Shown here: positions 9,498 to 24,100 of the stretch, piece by piece
How the letters are laid out: each line of letters starts with the position of its first letter
Numbering within the stretch: the first letter of the stretch is position 1
From: Mesocentrotus franciscanus
Taxonomy: Eukaryota; Echinodermata; Echinoidea; Camarodonta; Strongylocentrotidae
Assembly: GCA_037976565.1 (NCBI GenBank)
Contig: CP137685.1
Location: forward strand, 22,658,005-22,722,004
Reading direction: 5' to 3'
DNA length: 64,000 nucleotides
Program-made: the position numbers and the translations under genes
The notes under the pieces: model-generated
Databases searched by the model: none
What the model was told of the DNA's origin: nothing
The model's input: only the letters and a program-made list of their open reading frames with translations

Positions 9498-12400
9498 GTT
9501 TGGCAAAACTTTATTTTATCTATAGTTGCCATGTCAAATGATAATCACAGCTGGCACTAATATGATAGGATTTTACAGGGCATCTCCAAAAATATGCAAC
9601 AAGATGTTGATTGGCAACAAGATGTGGATTGGCAACATCTTAAACAGCACTTAATATTCATCCATTTCGTTGGTAGTGCTGTCATAGTATCTACTGAATA
9701 CTCTTTATGAATAGCACAAGGATCTAAAATGCAAAGTTAGGATTGTTTTGCTAGTTGTATCATATTTTAGATGTTACAAAGAAAGCATGGTGTGGCATCA
9801 GAGCACAAGAAGTGTATACTGTTGCTTCTGCATGTCACAACAAACATTTTGATTGAATTAATTCTAACTCATTGTTTCGTGGAGAAATCATCACTGATAC
9901 ATTTCAGATTGCTATTTCATTAGCAATGTCTGAAATGTCATGAATATATATTTGTTGAAATACATAAGTACAGAACCAAAGAAAGTGCTCAAGGAATTTC
10001 TGATGCAAATAATTTTGCTTACTTCTTATTTATGCTTTTAAACTTACATGTAAATAAAATAATGCAGGTCCAAAATTCTCTTTGGTTTAAAATATGTTAA
10101 ACCATATTGCAGTGAAGTACATGTTGAGTGGAATTGTAAATGTACCATGGTAGTGGGCCTACAATGTATACTGGATAGATGTGATCTGAAGATTTTTGTA
10201 TAGTATATTATTATGGAGATTCATCTAGCGGTCGTTATGAGTAGAGATCTACACGTCTTTGCAGATTCTACCTTCCCTCTCTCTCTGTCTACCATTCATC
10301 CCTCTTTTTTCTCTTTTTCCTCTTTTTTCTCTCTCTCATTTGCTCCTACTGTCTCTTCCTCTTCCTGATCGGAAGAAGTTGCGGTATTGTCAGTTACATC
10401 AGTTTGTTATTTATGTATGAATGCATCTATGATGTGACTCAGAATGAAGTTTTTGTTATGTATTGTCTGCTGAAAGCTGGAATGGTGTACACTCATTCTT
10501 GTTCAACATTAAATTAACACCTTTTGGCTCTCAGCATACAAAATCATGTTTATGCCTATGTCATATTGTATGTAACACCAATGGGATACAAATTTCTGTA
10601 TTACAAATGTATTATGAAAAATAAAACTTGAATCTTGAAACTTGTAAATGTATATATACATTGTAGACTAAGCATGCTTAATTAAATTCCTTTGCCTTTT
10701 ATTTATTTTACATGTTTTTACTGATTGTATCTATTTCTATATTTTTCGTTTGTATAACCCTAACTACAGTCTTCTTTGGAGCCAAATGACAGACGTTTGC
10801 GGTGGTATACAGCTGAAATGGAATTTCCCTTCAACCATACAACATTTCAGGGCTTATATCTCAGAAATTAGGGTTAGCTCAAGTAGCAGTAGCAGGTACA
10901 TGTAATAATGCTATGTTTTATTTTATTTACTTTTTACATTTTCTGAAGACTCTGAAGTCCTTTCCTGAAGATCATTCGAAGCAAAAGTATGTTCATTTAA
11001 TGTTCATACGACCTGTTTTCATAAAGTTTTCCTGTGAAATATCCAAATGTCCAATTCCCCCCTCTTTTTTGTTGCTCTTCTTGCTCCTTTATATGTGAGC
11101 TAGCCCATAGACCTACTGTACGCTGTATGTTTAGGTCTTTTAATTGAAAATGAAAACATTGCTTTCTTCAGTCAATAATATGCAACATATGCATAATTCA
11201 CATATATTGGGGATATGTTACCCAAAAATACATAAGAACAAATTGCGATAATGAAATAAAGTGTGGAGGAGTGGATCTGAGCTAGAAAACCAAGGAAAAT
11301 GCTGTCCAGGCTACGCACTTATAGCAATAGGAAAAGATTTAGGCTTCACTCAAGTCATGATGTAATTATTGTAATGAAGTGTTAAATATCGGGTCTGGTG
11401 CTTGCAGACTAATAGGGAGCTAGAGAGGGACCTTGTATACCATGGACCTATGTTGTATACCCATAGCAGAAACAGAAAGCGAATAAATTTAAGTCATGTT
11501 ATGATTAATGGTGTAGGAAGCCAAATAGAAATCGAATCTCAAATGTAACTTGTCATCTTTTATCTCATAGAGCTACAATTATAATAACAGCTATGGTTGT
11601 AGTCTTATTTAAGAAATAGCATATGGAATGTCACTAAAATTAAGTCAAAATTTGTTTACTCCATTCACAAGTTGCTAATTTGCTTTTAATACCCTATTGT
11701 ACATTCCATAGAAATCATGTTCGCAATACAGCTTTGTGATGAATGCACATTTAAAGGTGATGTGCAAGGCCATTGAAATTGCCTGTGTTTAAGTAGTTGC
11801 TATGGTGTCGTTTGGTCGATTAAGACTTTAAGCATTCATAAATTATTTTATTTTGTATAGGATTTTCCTCAAACTTTTACTGAGTTTTGTCTGTCATTTC
11901 TCGGCTATCAAGTTCATCAGTGTGTGTAGTGAATCTTCCCTCTCTTTTAAATACACTTTTTCATTATGATTAACATTTATAGATTCTCTAATGCATGGAA
12001 CTAGCCTCTTTGCAAGTAATTACTTACTTATTTTTATGATTTCAATACTTGTTTTACAAATATTGTAATGCTGACTCTAATAACACAGTACTGGAATTGT
12101 TATGTACCTACTTTACGTCCACTCGTAAACTTTATCATAGTCAGGAAGATAACCAGCTAAACAATGATCATGATTCTATTAAACTATAATTATGCACATG
12201 TAATGTAATGTTTCAATTAAATCTTATTTACAGAAAAGGAAAACAACAAGTGGCACTATTCATGTATTCCTCCCAAGTACTCATGCCAATCTTGCCTTGG
12301 CTGAACTTTCCTGAAAGACTGAGTCAATGACAAATTTAAGGTAATTGTATTTTGTTTAACTGATAAGTGTAAAAGCATCACTTTATATGTTGTTGTCATG

Positions 12401-15400
12401 ATCTCTTGATAGATTATACATCAATGGGGTTACAGCATAAGAAAAACTTTTCCACATTTGTAGGAGGATACCCATTAGATATATATTGAAAATAGAATAT
12501 CCAATCACATTCTCCATACATGTATATGAAGAGTTATATCTAGGGATTTGATATAATGACATGTTCGATATTGATCAGTTTGTGTACTTAATTAGATGCA
12601 TTAATTCACTCCTAAAATAAAGGCTTTGTAGCATACATGAATTTGAAATAGAGATCCATCCCACTTAATTGCTTATGTGTACAGAATTCATTTGATTTGG
12701 TTTTTATTCAAGACTTTGTGTAGAACCCCAATAGAATCCATTTCATTTGTTTGCATGATTGTATTTTACCATCCATGCTATCGTTTTTTCATTATGCAGG
12801 CTTCAACACATGTGCAGCATTCCAGTCGGGAGTGAACACCGTCCATTGTAGTGTTCGGCAGGCTTTTCACTTGGAGATTGGGCTGATTTCAATCTTAATA
12901 AATATGTTGATTAGATAAAGGACTCTGCGGTCTGCTCATCAAAACATCAATTAATTTTCTGGCGAAGTGCTCATATATCCTAAATCCTGAGATGTGCTTT
13001 CATTTGTGTTACCTTCTTTTTGTCTGACAGACAGTTGAACTAATACGAAGGTCATCTACAAGCTTACTGGTTTCTAGTGATGAATTAATGGCTATAATTG
13101 TAATTATCATTGCATGTCTAATTAAAGACGTGATGATTCAGTAGGGCTACAGCCTAAGCTCAGCTTGATATGCTTCCAGCCCAAATAACAAACTATTTAA
13201 ATGAATTACAAGGAGTAGAGAGAGAGAGAGAGAGATGGGGAGGGTACTAATACGAAGGGATTGGATTGGGATTTTCAGCTATCAATGAAATTCTTAACTC
13301 ACATATATATGACATTATCATTAATATTTCATTCACAGGTTGCAGGAATTATAGATTTTAAGAGGTTCAATATAAATAACTTGTGGAAGGTAATTGATTA
13401 ATAAATGTCTGATGTTGAAATAACATGAAAGTGAAGGTACAAAGTAACCACCTTGTGTAACATATTTCCTAGTGAATGGTACCATATATATGTAAGTGTA
13501 AAAGTGTTCAAAATGAATAGTCCCATCATTATTGTGGCTTGATAGCTCTGAAACCATACATCAAAAATTACAAAGTGAGAAGGATCAAGAAACACTCTTA
13601 AGTTCAAATTTACAATTCATAAAATCGAAATGGAAATCATCATTTCACTGTCTAACTACCTGATGCTTGGCTTCAAGATTAAGCATTTAAAAGTAAGTGC
13701 AATTTTGTTCTCTTCACTCCAACCACATTGATTTAGTGAGCATGTTACTGCATCAATTGATGAAGAAATGTAACAATACACTCTATAAATTTGTTGAATT
13801 TTAACAATTAAAGTTGCAAGTTTCTGAAAAGTAAAACTGACATAGGCCCTATAAGGATTCATTTGAAATAAAATGTTTGCTTTTAATTTAAAAAAAAAAA
13901 TTAATACTTCAAAATTCTATAGTAAGGATATTTTTAGATTGATGTGAAGGGATAAGGACTCAAGATTGGAATATATATATTTTATATATGTACCTACTAA
14001 GATGTATGTACATCTAGTTAGATTAGATATTTGTCTACAGATGCAATGTGTAATGGGTTTTCAAAATGTGATCAAATTATTCAAATGTACATGTATATAT
14101 CCAATCTTGTCATTTTATGGCTTAAATAATTTGGAGGACTAGGAGATATAAGAACTGTTGATTAATTACTCTTCTTTGCATTGTTCACTCTAACTGGCAA
14201 AGAAAGCGAAAATTAGTAGACACAAAAAGTATTTCCAAAGCAATTATCTTTTATCATCCTGTAATGTATTTTTCTCTTCAATTTTTTGCAGTTGCAATGA
14301 TTAGAAGTTGATATTGCTTCCCATGTATGAATCTAAATGAGCAAATTCTCATGCAGTATCATGAATTTCAATTGTTCTTGCAAGCAACATTTTAAGTTCT
14401 GAAACATCCTCGATTATAAATTACCATGCTCAGAAGTTGGCAATTATACATGTATTTTTCCATTTTTATTTTGTCTATAAAAGCGTATGCAAGGGTTGTC
14501 CACATCACATCACAAGTCAGTATAAAACCGTTTATTTAAAATTAACATTCATATGTGTTTTGTGGGAAAAAATTGAAGATTTTGTTATTTTGTATTATTA
14601 TCCATTTCATTCAATTTTCACCAATTTAGTTTTCAATATTTCTATTTGTTTTCCTCAGAACATGTGTTGTGAAGTTTTAATATTCCTTCCCGGTTTCATC
14701 ATGCTATGTAAATAAGCTTATACATGTAAATGCCTTTTTTGCTCTCATTTACCAAATTATTTAGCGATATTGTTTTAGATATACACATGAATTATTCATA
14801 CTCCTTGTAAATTTGATTTTTGTTTGTGTGTGTGTGTTTTTGTTCAAGAATAAAGGTGAACTGGGTAAATTAGATGTTGGCTTTAATATTTTACATTCTC
14901 AAGAAATATAAATCGGGACAAATGTATTTTTACATACTAATTTGAAAGTTGGTAAGGGTATGAATAATTTGTTAAATGTACATGTAGTGTAACATGTTTC
15001 AAAGGAATGAAAGGTGTACAGTGTAATGGTTAAAATTTAGATTATTAAATCTTGTTTTCACAATAATTAGTTAAATACCCTCGATCCCCCCATCACTTTC
15101 CCCTCCCTAGGTAATACAAATACACCCACACCTGACAATGGCATAGTCTGTAGATCCAGCCATTGATTTGAGTGTGTATTCGTGTCAGGGAGGAGAGAGA
15201 GAGGGGGGAGGGTGAGACCCAGTAATGTTTTCGCCACTTTTTGAGAGACAGGCACCGTGGAGTTCTTGTTAGTAATACATGTATGTAATGCTGCTTCCTG
15301 GAAATTTAATTCATATACATTAGAATCGTTCTAGAGTTTTAATAAAGTTAACCATTTTAGTTTCTTCTGTTTGGAGCCATAAGGGTGTTAACTCTGTATA

Positions 15401-17642
15401 TTAGTTTTATGCTCTTGTGACTCCAAACAAAATTTCATGTTGACTAAATTTGTAATAGAATATGTGATTGAATAAAATCACCAACCATTTAAATTTCACT
15501 CATTAATTTTCCTATTGCCTTTTTGCTATATAAACCTGTATGAATGTGACACAAAGAAACGGTGTTTAAAAAAAATTGTATAAAGTATTTGCCATCACCT
15601 AGGCCTGGGACATAAAATAATCTATTTGAACAAATAGTAGGCTTATATGCATCTTCTCTTTATGTTTTGAAGAATATTCTTCAAAGAAATACACATGACA
15701 TGAGATCATAATGTATCTCTATACATCTCACAAGTTTCACTTGCTTTGTTTAGTTATTTCCATTTAGTATTTATCGATATATTATAACTCCCTAGGAGCA
15801 GACATCATATTTTGTAACCCCTTTCATATTCAAATCTTAAATATATACGGGCTAGTATCGCTCCACTTTATTGGTAGACCAATAATATTGCTATAAGAAC
15901 AGTTAAAACTAATAAAACATGACACCTTGAAACTGGACCCGCCTGTATAGTTGTGAATATGCAATATCAACAAAACAATATCATGTTCTTCAAAGTATGA
16001 ACCACTACATGGAGAAGAACGCTTTACAATGGAACATGCTTTGCATATTTCGGCTTATGTTATCTGAATTTAAAGCTAACTTTGGCCAACAACACTAAAT
16101 TCATGGCAAACTTTACAGTAAATAGATAACGATGGTGTTGATGATTATGATGTATGTTGAAGGTAACGTTGATGGCCATGTTGGTGGTGATGATGTCAGT
16201 AGTGATGATGATCGTGGTGGTGATGATTATATAATGATAATGACGATGCAATTTCCATCATCAAAAAGTAAAATTGTCATGCTTTGTAGGTGTGCATTAA
16301 TTTAATTGTCAATTAAAATATTTTCAACACAGGACTAATGTACATGTACCTGAAGAGGCAAACAAACCTGGTCATGCAATTCAACAGGGCATATTTGTGC
16401 ATCATGCATAAGGGTGTGTGCACTAGCTGTGGCTTTGCGGTATAGTATAGGATGTATCACTCCTGATCTCATCACACGGGGCAGAGTAGAGTGTAATGAG
16501 CATACAATATTGTCTGTCAAGAAACTTTTCATGAATCAGGGTACGGTATAAAGATTATACTTGTCTTAACCCTTATATACGCTGAATAATTCAAGGTTAC
16601 AAATGCAACTCGGCTGCAAAGTAGGGGAGGGTGTGGTTGTAACTAATCCCCAAGTGCGTTCTATTTCATTATTTTCGTTATGACTTTAGTGCAGTAAAAC
16701 TAAATAAAAAACATGAAAAATTATAAGGAAAAAAATTATAGAAACTATACCAACGAAAAGTTAAGAATCACCATTACCATCACCATCGTCATCATCATCG
16801 CGCCCTCCCCGTTTCTGTGTGTGTCTCTCTCTCTTTCCGTTTCCCGAGGCGGTAGTCAACAAAAGAGTCTCGATTTTTTTTCATTTTGGGATGAGAAAGA
16901 TATGTTAGTCGCGTATTAACATAATGTTGATTGGCGCTGAGGACCAAAATATACTCACCGTAGTCGTCAAAAATGTACTTTAAATTTGTGAAAATGCAGC
17001 TACTTTAGAAACAGCAACTTACCAGTTCTTTTTGTTTTCTTGCTTTCTGTCTTTCTTTCTTCCTGTGGTTCATTTTTCCCCCTTCTTCTTATTCTTCTTC
17101 TAAGACAATAAACATGCACCCTTGTACAATTATGTATCTACGATGATTTGGTATATAGTCAAAGTTTGATATGGTACATGGCTGCCGATAGGCGATGGGG
17201 CCGTCGGTCCCGACAGGTTAAAAACGTTAATTTTACATTAAAAACAAGTTTTAAAAAATTTGCCCCCCCAGGGGCCCCATTTTGTTGTTGGTTATTTTGT
17301 GTTTTTTGGCTCAAGGGAGGGTGGATGTTGAGTTCACCCCACTGGCCGAAATATCGGCCGGCGCGATTTAAATTTCAGGGGCAAAAAAGAAAAATAAGGG
17401 CTCACTATAATCCCCGCTTATTTGCCGGCTTGCTGATTCGGCGCTAAAAAAAGTCTCGAATAGGGGGCTGGATCCGCCCCTGCTGATGTTGCTAAAGTCT
17501 GAATTTTCGTTACGCTTCGTAATGAAAAGGTCAGATGACGCTTTGTGGTAAATAATCCTGAAGAAGAAGACTATACGCTACTGATCATAGTTTAATTTCT
17601 TTATTTGCTTTATTTGCAAAAGAGTCGTAGAGGGCTTTTCCA
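9498..17642 (+). repeat. 8.1-kb repeated block, left copy (probable unmerged contig overlap)
   Basis: The whole stretch is repeated at 18143-26264 in the same orientation, collinear throughout. Differences are mostly homopolymer or microsatellite length changes, a few indels of about 5-25 bases (for example near 11445-11490 and 17070-17095) and rare substitutions. The content is AT-rich, intron-like or intergenic DNA: a small hairpin at 9900-9937, a short AG tract near 13217, a GAT/GTT-rich microsatellite at 16130-16240, and a C-rich MITE-like segment at 17180-17482. Open frames here are short, in low-complexity DNA and broken by indels between the copies. A plausible spliced exon (acceptor before 12235, donor after 12340) differs by an indel between the copies, so it would be non-coding if real. 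Confidence 0.95.
17180..17482. repeat. MITE-like C-rich element (left copy)
   Basis: The right end GGCTGGATCCGCCCCTG and the interior (GGGAGGGTGGATGTTGAG, then CCCGCTTATTTGCCGGCTTG) match the family at 28809-29074. The left end is degenerate. The same element recurs at 25806-26104 because the whole region is repeated. Confidence 0.6.
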
Positions 17643-18142
17643 NNNNNNNNNNNNNNNNNNNNNNNNNNNNNNNNNNNNNNNNNNNNNNNNNNNNNNNNNN
17701 NNNNNNNNNNNNNNNNNNNNNNNNNNNNNNNNNNNNNNNNNNNNNNNNNNNNNNNNNNNNNNNNNNNNNNNNNNNNNNNNNNNNNNNNNNNNNNNNNNNN
17801 NNNNNNNNNNNNNNNNNNNNNNNNNNNNNNNNNNNNNNNNNNNNNNNNNNNNNNNNNNNNNNNNNNNNNNNNNNNNNNNNNNNNNNNNNNNNNNNNNNNN
17901 NNNNNNNNNNNNNNNNNNNNNNNNNNNNNNNNNNNNNNNNNNNNNNNNNNNNNNNNNNNNNNNNNNNNNNNNNNNNNNNNNNNNNNNNNNNNNNNNNNNN
18001 NNNNNNNNNNNNNNNNNNNNNNNNNNNNNNNNNNNNNNNNNNNNNNNNNNNNNNNNNNNNNNNNNNNNNNNNNNNNNNNNNNNNNNNNNNNNNNNNNNNN
18101 NNNNNNNNNNNNNNNNNNNNNNNNNNNNNNNNNNNNNNNNNN
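17643..18142. other. Assembly gap, exactly 500 N
   Basis: Lies between the two 8.1-kb copies. The base before the gap corresponds to about 26264 in the right copy, and the base after it to 9498 in the left copy. This is an exact dovetail. Confidence 0.99.
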
Positions 18143-21100
18143 GTTTGGCAAAACTTTATTTTATCTATAGTTGCCATGTCAAATGATAATCACAGCTGGC
18201 ACTAATATGATAGGATTTTACAGGGCATCTCCAAAAAATATGCAACAAGATGTTGATTGGCAACAAGATGTGGATTGGCAACATCTTAAACAGCACTTAA
18301 TATTCATCCATTTCGTTGGTAGTGCTGTCATAGTATCTACTGAATACTCTTTATGAATAGCACAAGGATCTAAAATGCAAAGTTAGGATTGTTTTGCTAG
18401 TTGTATCATATTTTAGATGTTACAAAGAAAGCATGATGCATGGCATCAGAGCACAAGAAGTGTATACTGTTGCTTCTGCATGTCACAACAAACATTTTGA
18501 TTGAATTAATTCTAACTCATTGTTTCGTGGAGAAATCATCACTGATACATTTCAGATTGCTATTTCATTAGCAATGTCTGAAATGTCATGAATATATATT
18601 TGTTGAAATACATAAGTACAGAACCAAAAGAAAGTGCTCCAAGGAATTTCTGATGCAAATAATTTTGCTTACTTCTTATTTATGCTTTTAAACTTACATG
18701 TAAATAAAATAATGCAGGTCCAAAATTCTCTTTGGTTTAAAATATGTTAAACCATATTGCAGTGAAGTACATGTTGAGTGGAATTGTAAATGTACCATGG
18801 TAGTGGGCCTACAATGTATACTGGATAGATGTGATCTGAAGATTTTTGTATAGTATATTATTATGGAGATTCATCTAGCGGTCGTTATGAGTAGAGATCT
18901 ACACGTCTTTGCAGATTCTACCTTCCCTCTCTCTGTCTACCACCATTCATCCCTCTTTTTCTCTTTTTCCTCTTTTTCTCTCTCATTTGCTCCTACTGTC
19001 TCTTCCTCTTCCTGATCGGAAGAAGTTGCGGTATTGTCAGTTACATCAGTTTGTTATTTATGTATGAATGCATCTATGATGTGACTCAGAATGAAGTTTT
19101 GTTATGTATTGTCTGCTGAAAGCTGGAATGGTGTACACTCATTCTTGTTCAACATTAAATTAACACCTTTTGGCTCTCAGCATACAAAATCATGTTTATG
19201 CCTATGTTATATTGTATGTAACACCAATGGGATACAAATTTCTGTATTACAAATGTATTATGAAAAATAAAACTTGAATCTTGAAACTTGTAAATGTATA
19301 TATACATTGTAGACTAAGCATGCTTAATTAAATTCCTTTGCCTTTTATTTATTTTACATGTTTTTACTGATTGTATCTATTTCTATATTTTTCGTTTGTA
19401 TAACCCTAACTACAGTCTTCTTTGGAGCCAAATGACAGACGTTTGCGGTGGTATACAGCTGAAATGGAATTTCCCTTCAACCATACAACATTTCAGGGCT
19501 TATATCTCAGAAATTAGGGTTAGCTCCAAGTAGCAGTAGCAGGTACATGTAATAATGCTATGTTTTATTTTATTTACTTTTACATTTTCTGAAGACTCTG
19601 AAGTCCTTTCCTGAAGATCATTCGAAGCAAAAGTATGTTCATTTAATGTTCATACGACCTGTTTTCATAAAGTTTTCCTGTGAAATATCCAAATGTCCAA
19701 TTCTCCCCCCCCCCTCTTTTTTTGTTGCTCTTCTTGCTCCTTTATATGTGAGCTAGCCCATAGACCTACTGTACGCTGTATGTTTAGGTCTTTTTAATTG
19801 AAAATGAAAACATTGCTTTCTTCAGTCAATAATATGCAACATATGCATAATTCACATATATTGGGGATATGTTACCCAAAAATACATAAGAACAAATTGC
19901 GATAATGAAATAAAGTGTGGAGGAGTGGATCTGAGCTAGAAAACCAAGGAAAATGCTGTCCAGGCTACGCACTTATAGCAATAGGAAAAGATTTAGGCTT
20001 CACTCAAGTCATGATGTAATTATTGTAATGAAGTGTTAAATATCGGGTCTGGTGCTTGCAGACTAATAGGGGAGCTAGAGAGGGACCTTGTATACCATGG
20101 ACCTAGAAACATAGCAGAAACAAAAGTCATGTTATGATTAATGGTGTAGGAAGCCAAATAGAAATCGAATCTCAAATGTAACTTGTCATCTTTTATCTCA
20201 TAGAGCTACAATTATAATAACAGCTATGGTTGTAGTCTTATTTAAGAAATAGCATATGGAATGTCACTAAAATTAAGTCAAAATTTGTTTACTCCATTCA
20301 CAAGTTGCTAATTTGCTTTTAATACCTATTGTACATTCCATAGAAATCATGTTCGCAATACAGCTTTGTGATGAATGCACATTTAAAAGGTGATGTGCAA
20401 GGCCATTGAAATTGCCTGTGTTTAAGTAGTTGCTATGGTGTCGTTTGGTCGATTAAGACTTTAAGCATTCATAAATTATTTTATTTTGTATAGGATTTTC
20501 CTCAAACTTTTACTGAGTTTTGTCTGTCATTTCTCGGCTATCAAGTTCATCAGTGTGTGTAGTGAATCTTCCCTCTCTTTTAAATACACTTTTTCATTAT
20601 GATTAACATTTATAGATTCTCTAATGCATGGAACTAGCCTCTTTGCAAGTAATTACTTACTTATTTTTATGATTTCAATACTTGTTTTACAAATATTGTA
20701 ATGCTGACTCTAATAACACAGTACTGGAATTGTTATGTACCTACTTTACGTCCACTCGTAAACTTTATCATAGTCAGGAAGATAACCAGCTAAACAATGA
20801 TCATGATTCTATTAAACTATAATTATGCACATGTAATGTAATGTTTCAATTAAATCTTATTTACAGAAAAGGGAAAACAACAAGTGGCACTATTCATGTA
20901 TTCCTCCCAAGTACTCATGCCAATCTTGCCTTGGCTGAACTTTCCTGAAAGACTGAGTCAATGACAAATTTAAGGTAATTGTATTTTGTTTAACTGATAA
21001 GTGTAAAAGCATCACTTTATATGTTGTTGTCATGATCTCTTGATAGATTATACATCAATGGGGTTACAGCATAAGAAAAACTTTTCCACATTTGTAGGAG

Positions 21101-24100
21101 GATACCCATTAGATATATATTGAAAATAGAATATCCAATCACATTCTCCATACATGTATATGAAGAGTTATATCTAGGGATTTGATATAATGACATGTTC
21201 GATATTGATCAGTTTGTGTACTTAATTAGATGCATTAATTCACTCCTAAAATAAAGGCTTTGTAGCATACATGAATTTGAAATAGAGATCCATCCCACTT
21301 AATTGCTTATGTGTACAGAATTCATTTGATTTGGTTTTTATTCAAGACTTTGTGTAGAACCCCAATAGAATCCATTTCATTTGTTTGCATGATTGTATTT
21401 TACCATCCATGCTATCGTTTTTTTTTCATTATGCAGGCTTCAACACATGTGCAGCATTCCAGTCGGGAGTGAACACCGTCCATTGTAGTGTTCGGCAGGC
21501 TTTTCACTTGGAGATTGGGCTGATTTCAATCTTAATAAATATGTTGATTAGATAAAGGACTCTGCGGTCTGCTCATCAAAACATCAATTAATTTTCTGGC
21601 GAAGTGCTCATATATCCTAAATCCTGAGATGTGCTTTCATTTGTGTTACCTTCTTTTTGTCTGACAGACAGTTGAACTAATACGAAGGTCATCTACAAGC
21701 TTACTGGTTTCTAGTGATGAATTAATGGCTATAATTGTAATTATCATTGCATGTCTAATTAAAGACGTGATGATTCAGTAGGGCTACAGCCTAAGCTCAG
21801 CTTGATATGCTTCCAGCCCAAATAACAAACTATTTAAATGAATTACAAGGAGTAGAGAGAAAGAGAGAGAGAGAGAGATGGGGGAGGGTACTAATACGAA
21901 GGGATTGGATTGGGATTTTCAGCTATCAATGAAATTCTTAACTCACATATATATGACATTATCATTAATATTTCATTCACAGGTTGCAGGAATTATAGAT
22001 TTTAAGAGGTTCAATATAAATAACTTGTGGAAGGTAATTGATTAATAAATGTCTGATGTTGAAATAACATGAAAGTGAAGGTACAAAGTAACCACCTTGT
22101 GTAACATATTTCCTAGTGAATGGTACCATATATATGTAAGTGTAAAAGTGTTCAAAATGAATAGTCCCATCATTATTGTGGCTTGATAGCTCTGAAACCA
22201 TACATCAAAAATTACAAAGTGAGAAGGATCAAGAAACACTCTTAAGTTCAAATTTACAATTCATAAAATCGAAATGGAAATCATTATCATTTCACTGTCT
22301 AACTACCTGATGCTTGGCTTCAAGATTAAGCATTTAAAAGTAAGTGCAATTTTGTTCTCAACCACATTGATTTAGTGAGCATGTTACTGCATCAATTGAT
22401 GAAGAAATGTAACAATACACTCTATAAATTTGTTGAATTTTAACAATTAAAGTTGCAAGTTTCTGAAAAGTAAAACTGACATAGGCCCTATAAGGATTCA
22501 TTTGAAATAAAATGTTTGCTTTTAATTTAAAAAAAAAAATTAATACTTCAAAATTCTATAGTAAGGATATTTTTAGATTGATGTGAAGGGATAAGGACTC
22601 AAGATTGGAATATATATATTTTATATATGTACCTACTAAGATGTATGTACATCTAGTTAGATTAGATATTTGTCTACAGATGCAATGTGTAATGGGTTTT
22701 CAAAATGTGATCAAATTATTCAAATGTACATGTATATATCCAATCTTGTCATTTTTATGGCTTAAATAATTTGGAGGACTAGGAGATATAAGAACTGTTG
22801 ATTAATTACTCTTCTTTGCATTGTTCACTCTAACTGGCAAAGAAAGCGAAAATTAGTAGACACAAAAAGTATTTCCAAAGCAATTATCTTTTATCATCCT
22901 GTAATGTATTTTTCTCTTCAATTTTTTGCAGTTGCAATGATTAGAAGTTGATATTGCTTCCCATGTATGAATCTAAATGAGCAAATTCTCATGCAGTATC
23001 ATGAATTTCAATTGTTCTTGCAAGCAACATTTTAAGTTCTGAAACATCCTCGATTATAAATTACCATGCTCAGAAGTTGGCAATTATACATGTATTTTTT
23101 CCATTTTTATTTTGTCTATAAAAGCGTATGCAAGGGTTGTCCACATCACATCACAAGTCAGTATAAAACCGTTTATTTAAAATTAACATTCATATGTGTT
23201 TTGTGGGAAAAAATTGAAGATTTTGTTATTTTGTATTATTATCCATTTCATTCAATTTTCACCAATTTAGTTTTTCAATATTTCTACTTGTTTTCCTCAG
23301 AACATGTGTTGTGAAGTTTTAATATTCCTTCCCGGTTTCATCATGCTATGTAAATAAGCTTATACATGTAAATGCCTTTTTTGCTCTCATTTACCAAATT
23401 ATTTAGCGATATTGTTTTAGATATACACATGAATTATTCATACTCCTTGTAAATTTGATTTTTGTTTGTGTGTGTGTGTTTTTGTTATTCAAGAATAAAG
23501 GTGAACTGGGTAAATTAGATGTTGGCTTTAATATTTTACATTCTCAAGAAATATAAATCGGGACAAATGTATTTTTACATACTAATTTGAAAGTTGGTAA
23601 GGGTATGAATAATTTGTTAAATGTACATGTAGTGTAACATGTTTCAAAGGAATGAAAGGTGTACAGTGTAATTGTTAAAATTTAGATTATTAAATCTTGT
23701 TTTCACAATAATTAGTTAAATACCTCGATCCCCATCACTTTCCCCTCCCTAGGTAATACAAATACACCCACACCTGACAATGGCATAGTCTGTAGATCCA
23801 GCCATTGATTTGAGTGTGTATTCGTGTCAGGGAGGAGAGAGAGGGGGAGGGGGTGGGGACACCAGTAATGTTTTCGCCACTTTTTGAGAGACAGGCACCG
23901 TGGAGTTCTTGTTAGTAATACATGTATGTAATGCTGCTTCCTGGAAATTTAATTCATATACATTAGAATCGTTCTAGAGTTTTAATAAAGTTAACCATTT
24001 TAGTTTCTTCTGTTTGGAGCCATAAGGGTGTTAACTCTGTATATTAGTTTTATGCTCTTGTGACTCCAAACAAAATTTCATGTTGACTAAATTTGTAATA

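Noticed and set aside
12235..12340. Exon-like block with acceptor and donor in the 8.1-kb block
   Set aside because: The two copies differ by an indel inside it and no conserved frame exists; non-coding exon not excluded.
16060..16251. His/Ile/Thr-rich minus-strand frame (also 24702-24893)
   Set aside because: Lies in the GAT-rich microsatellite; no domain features.
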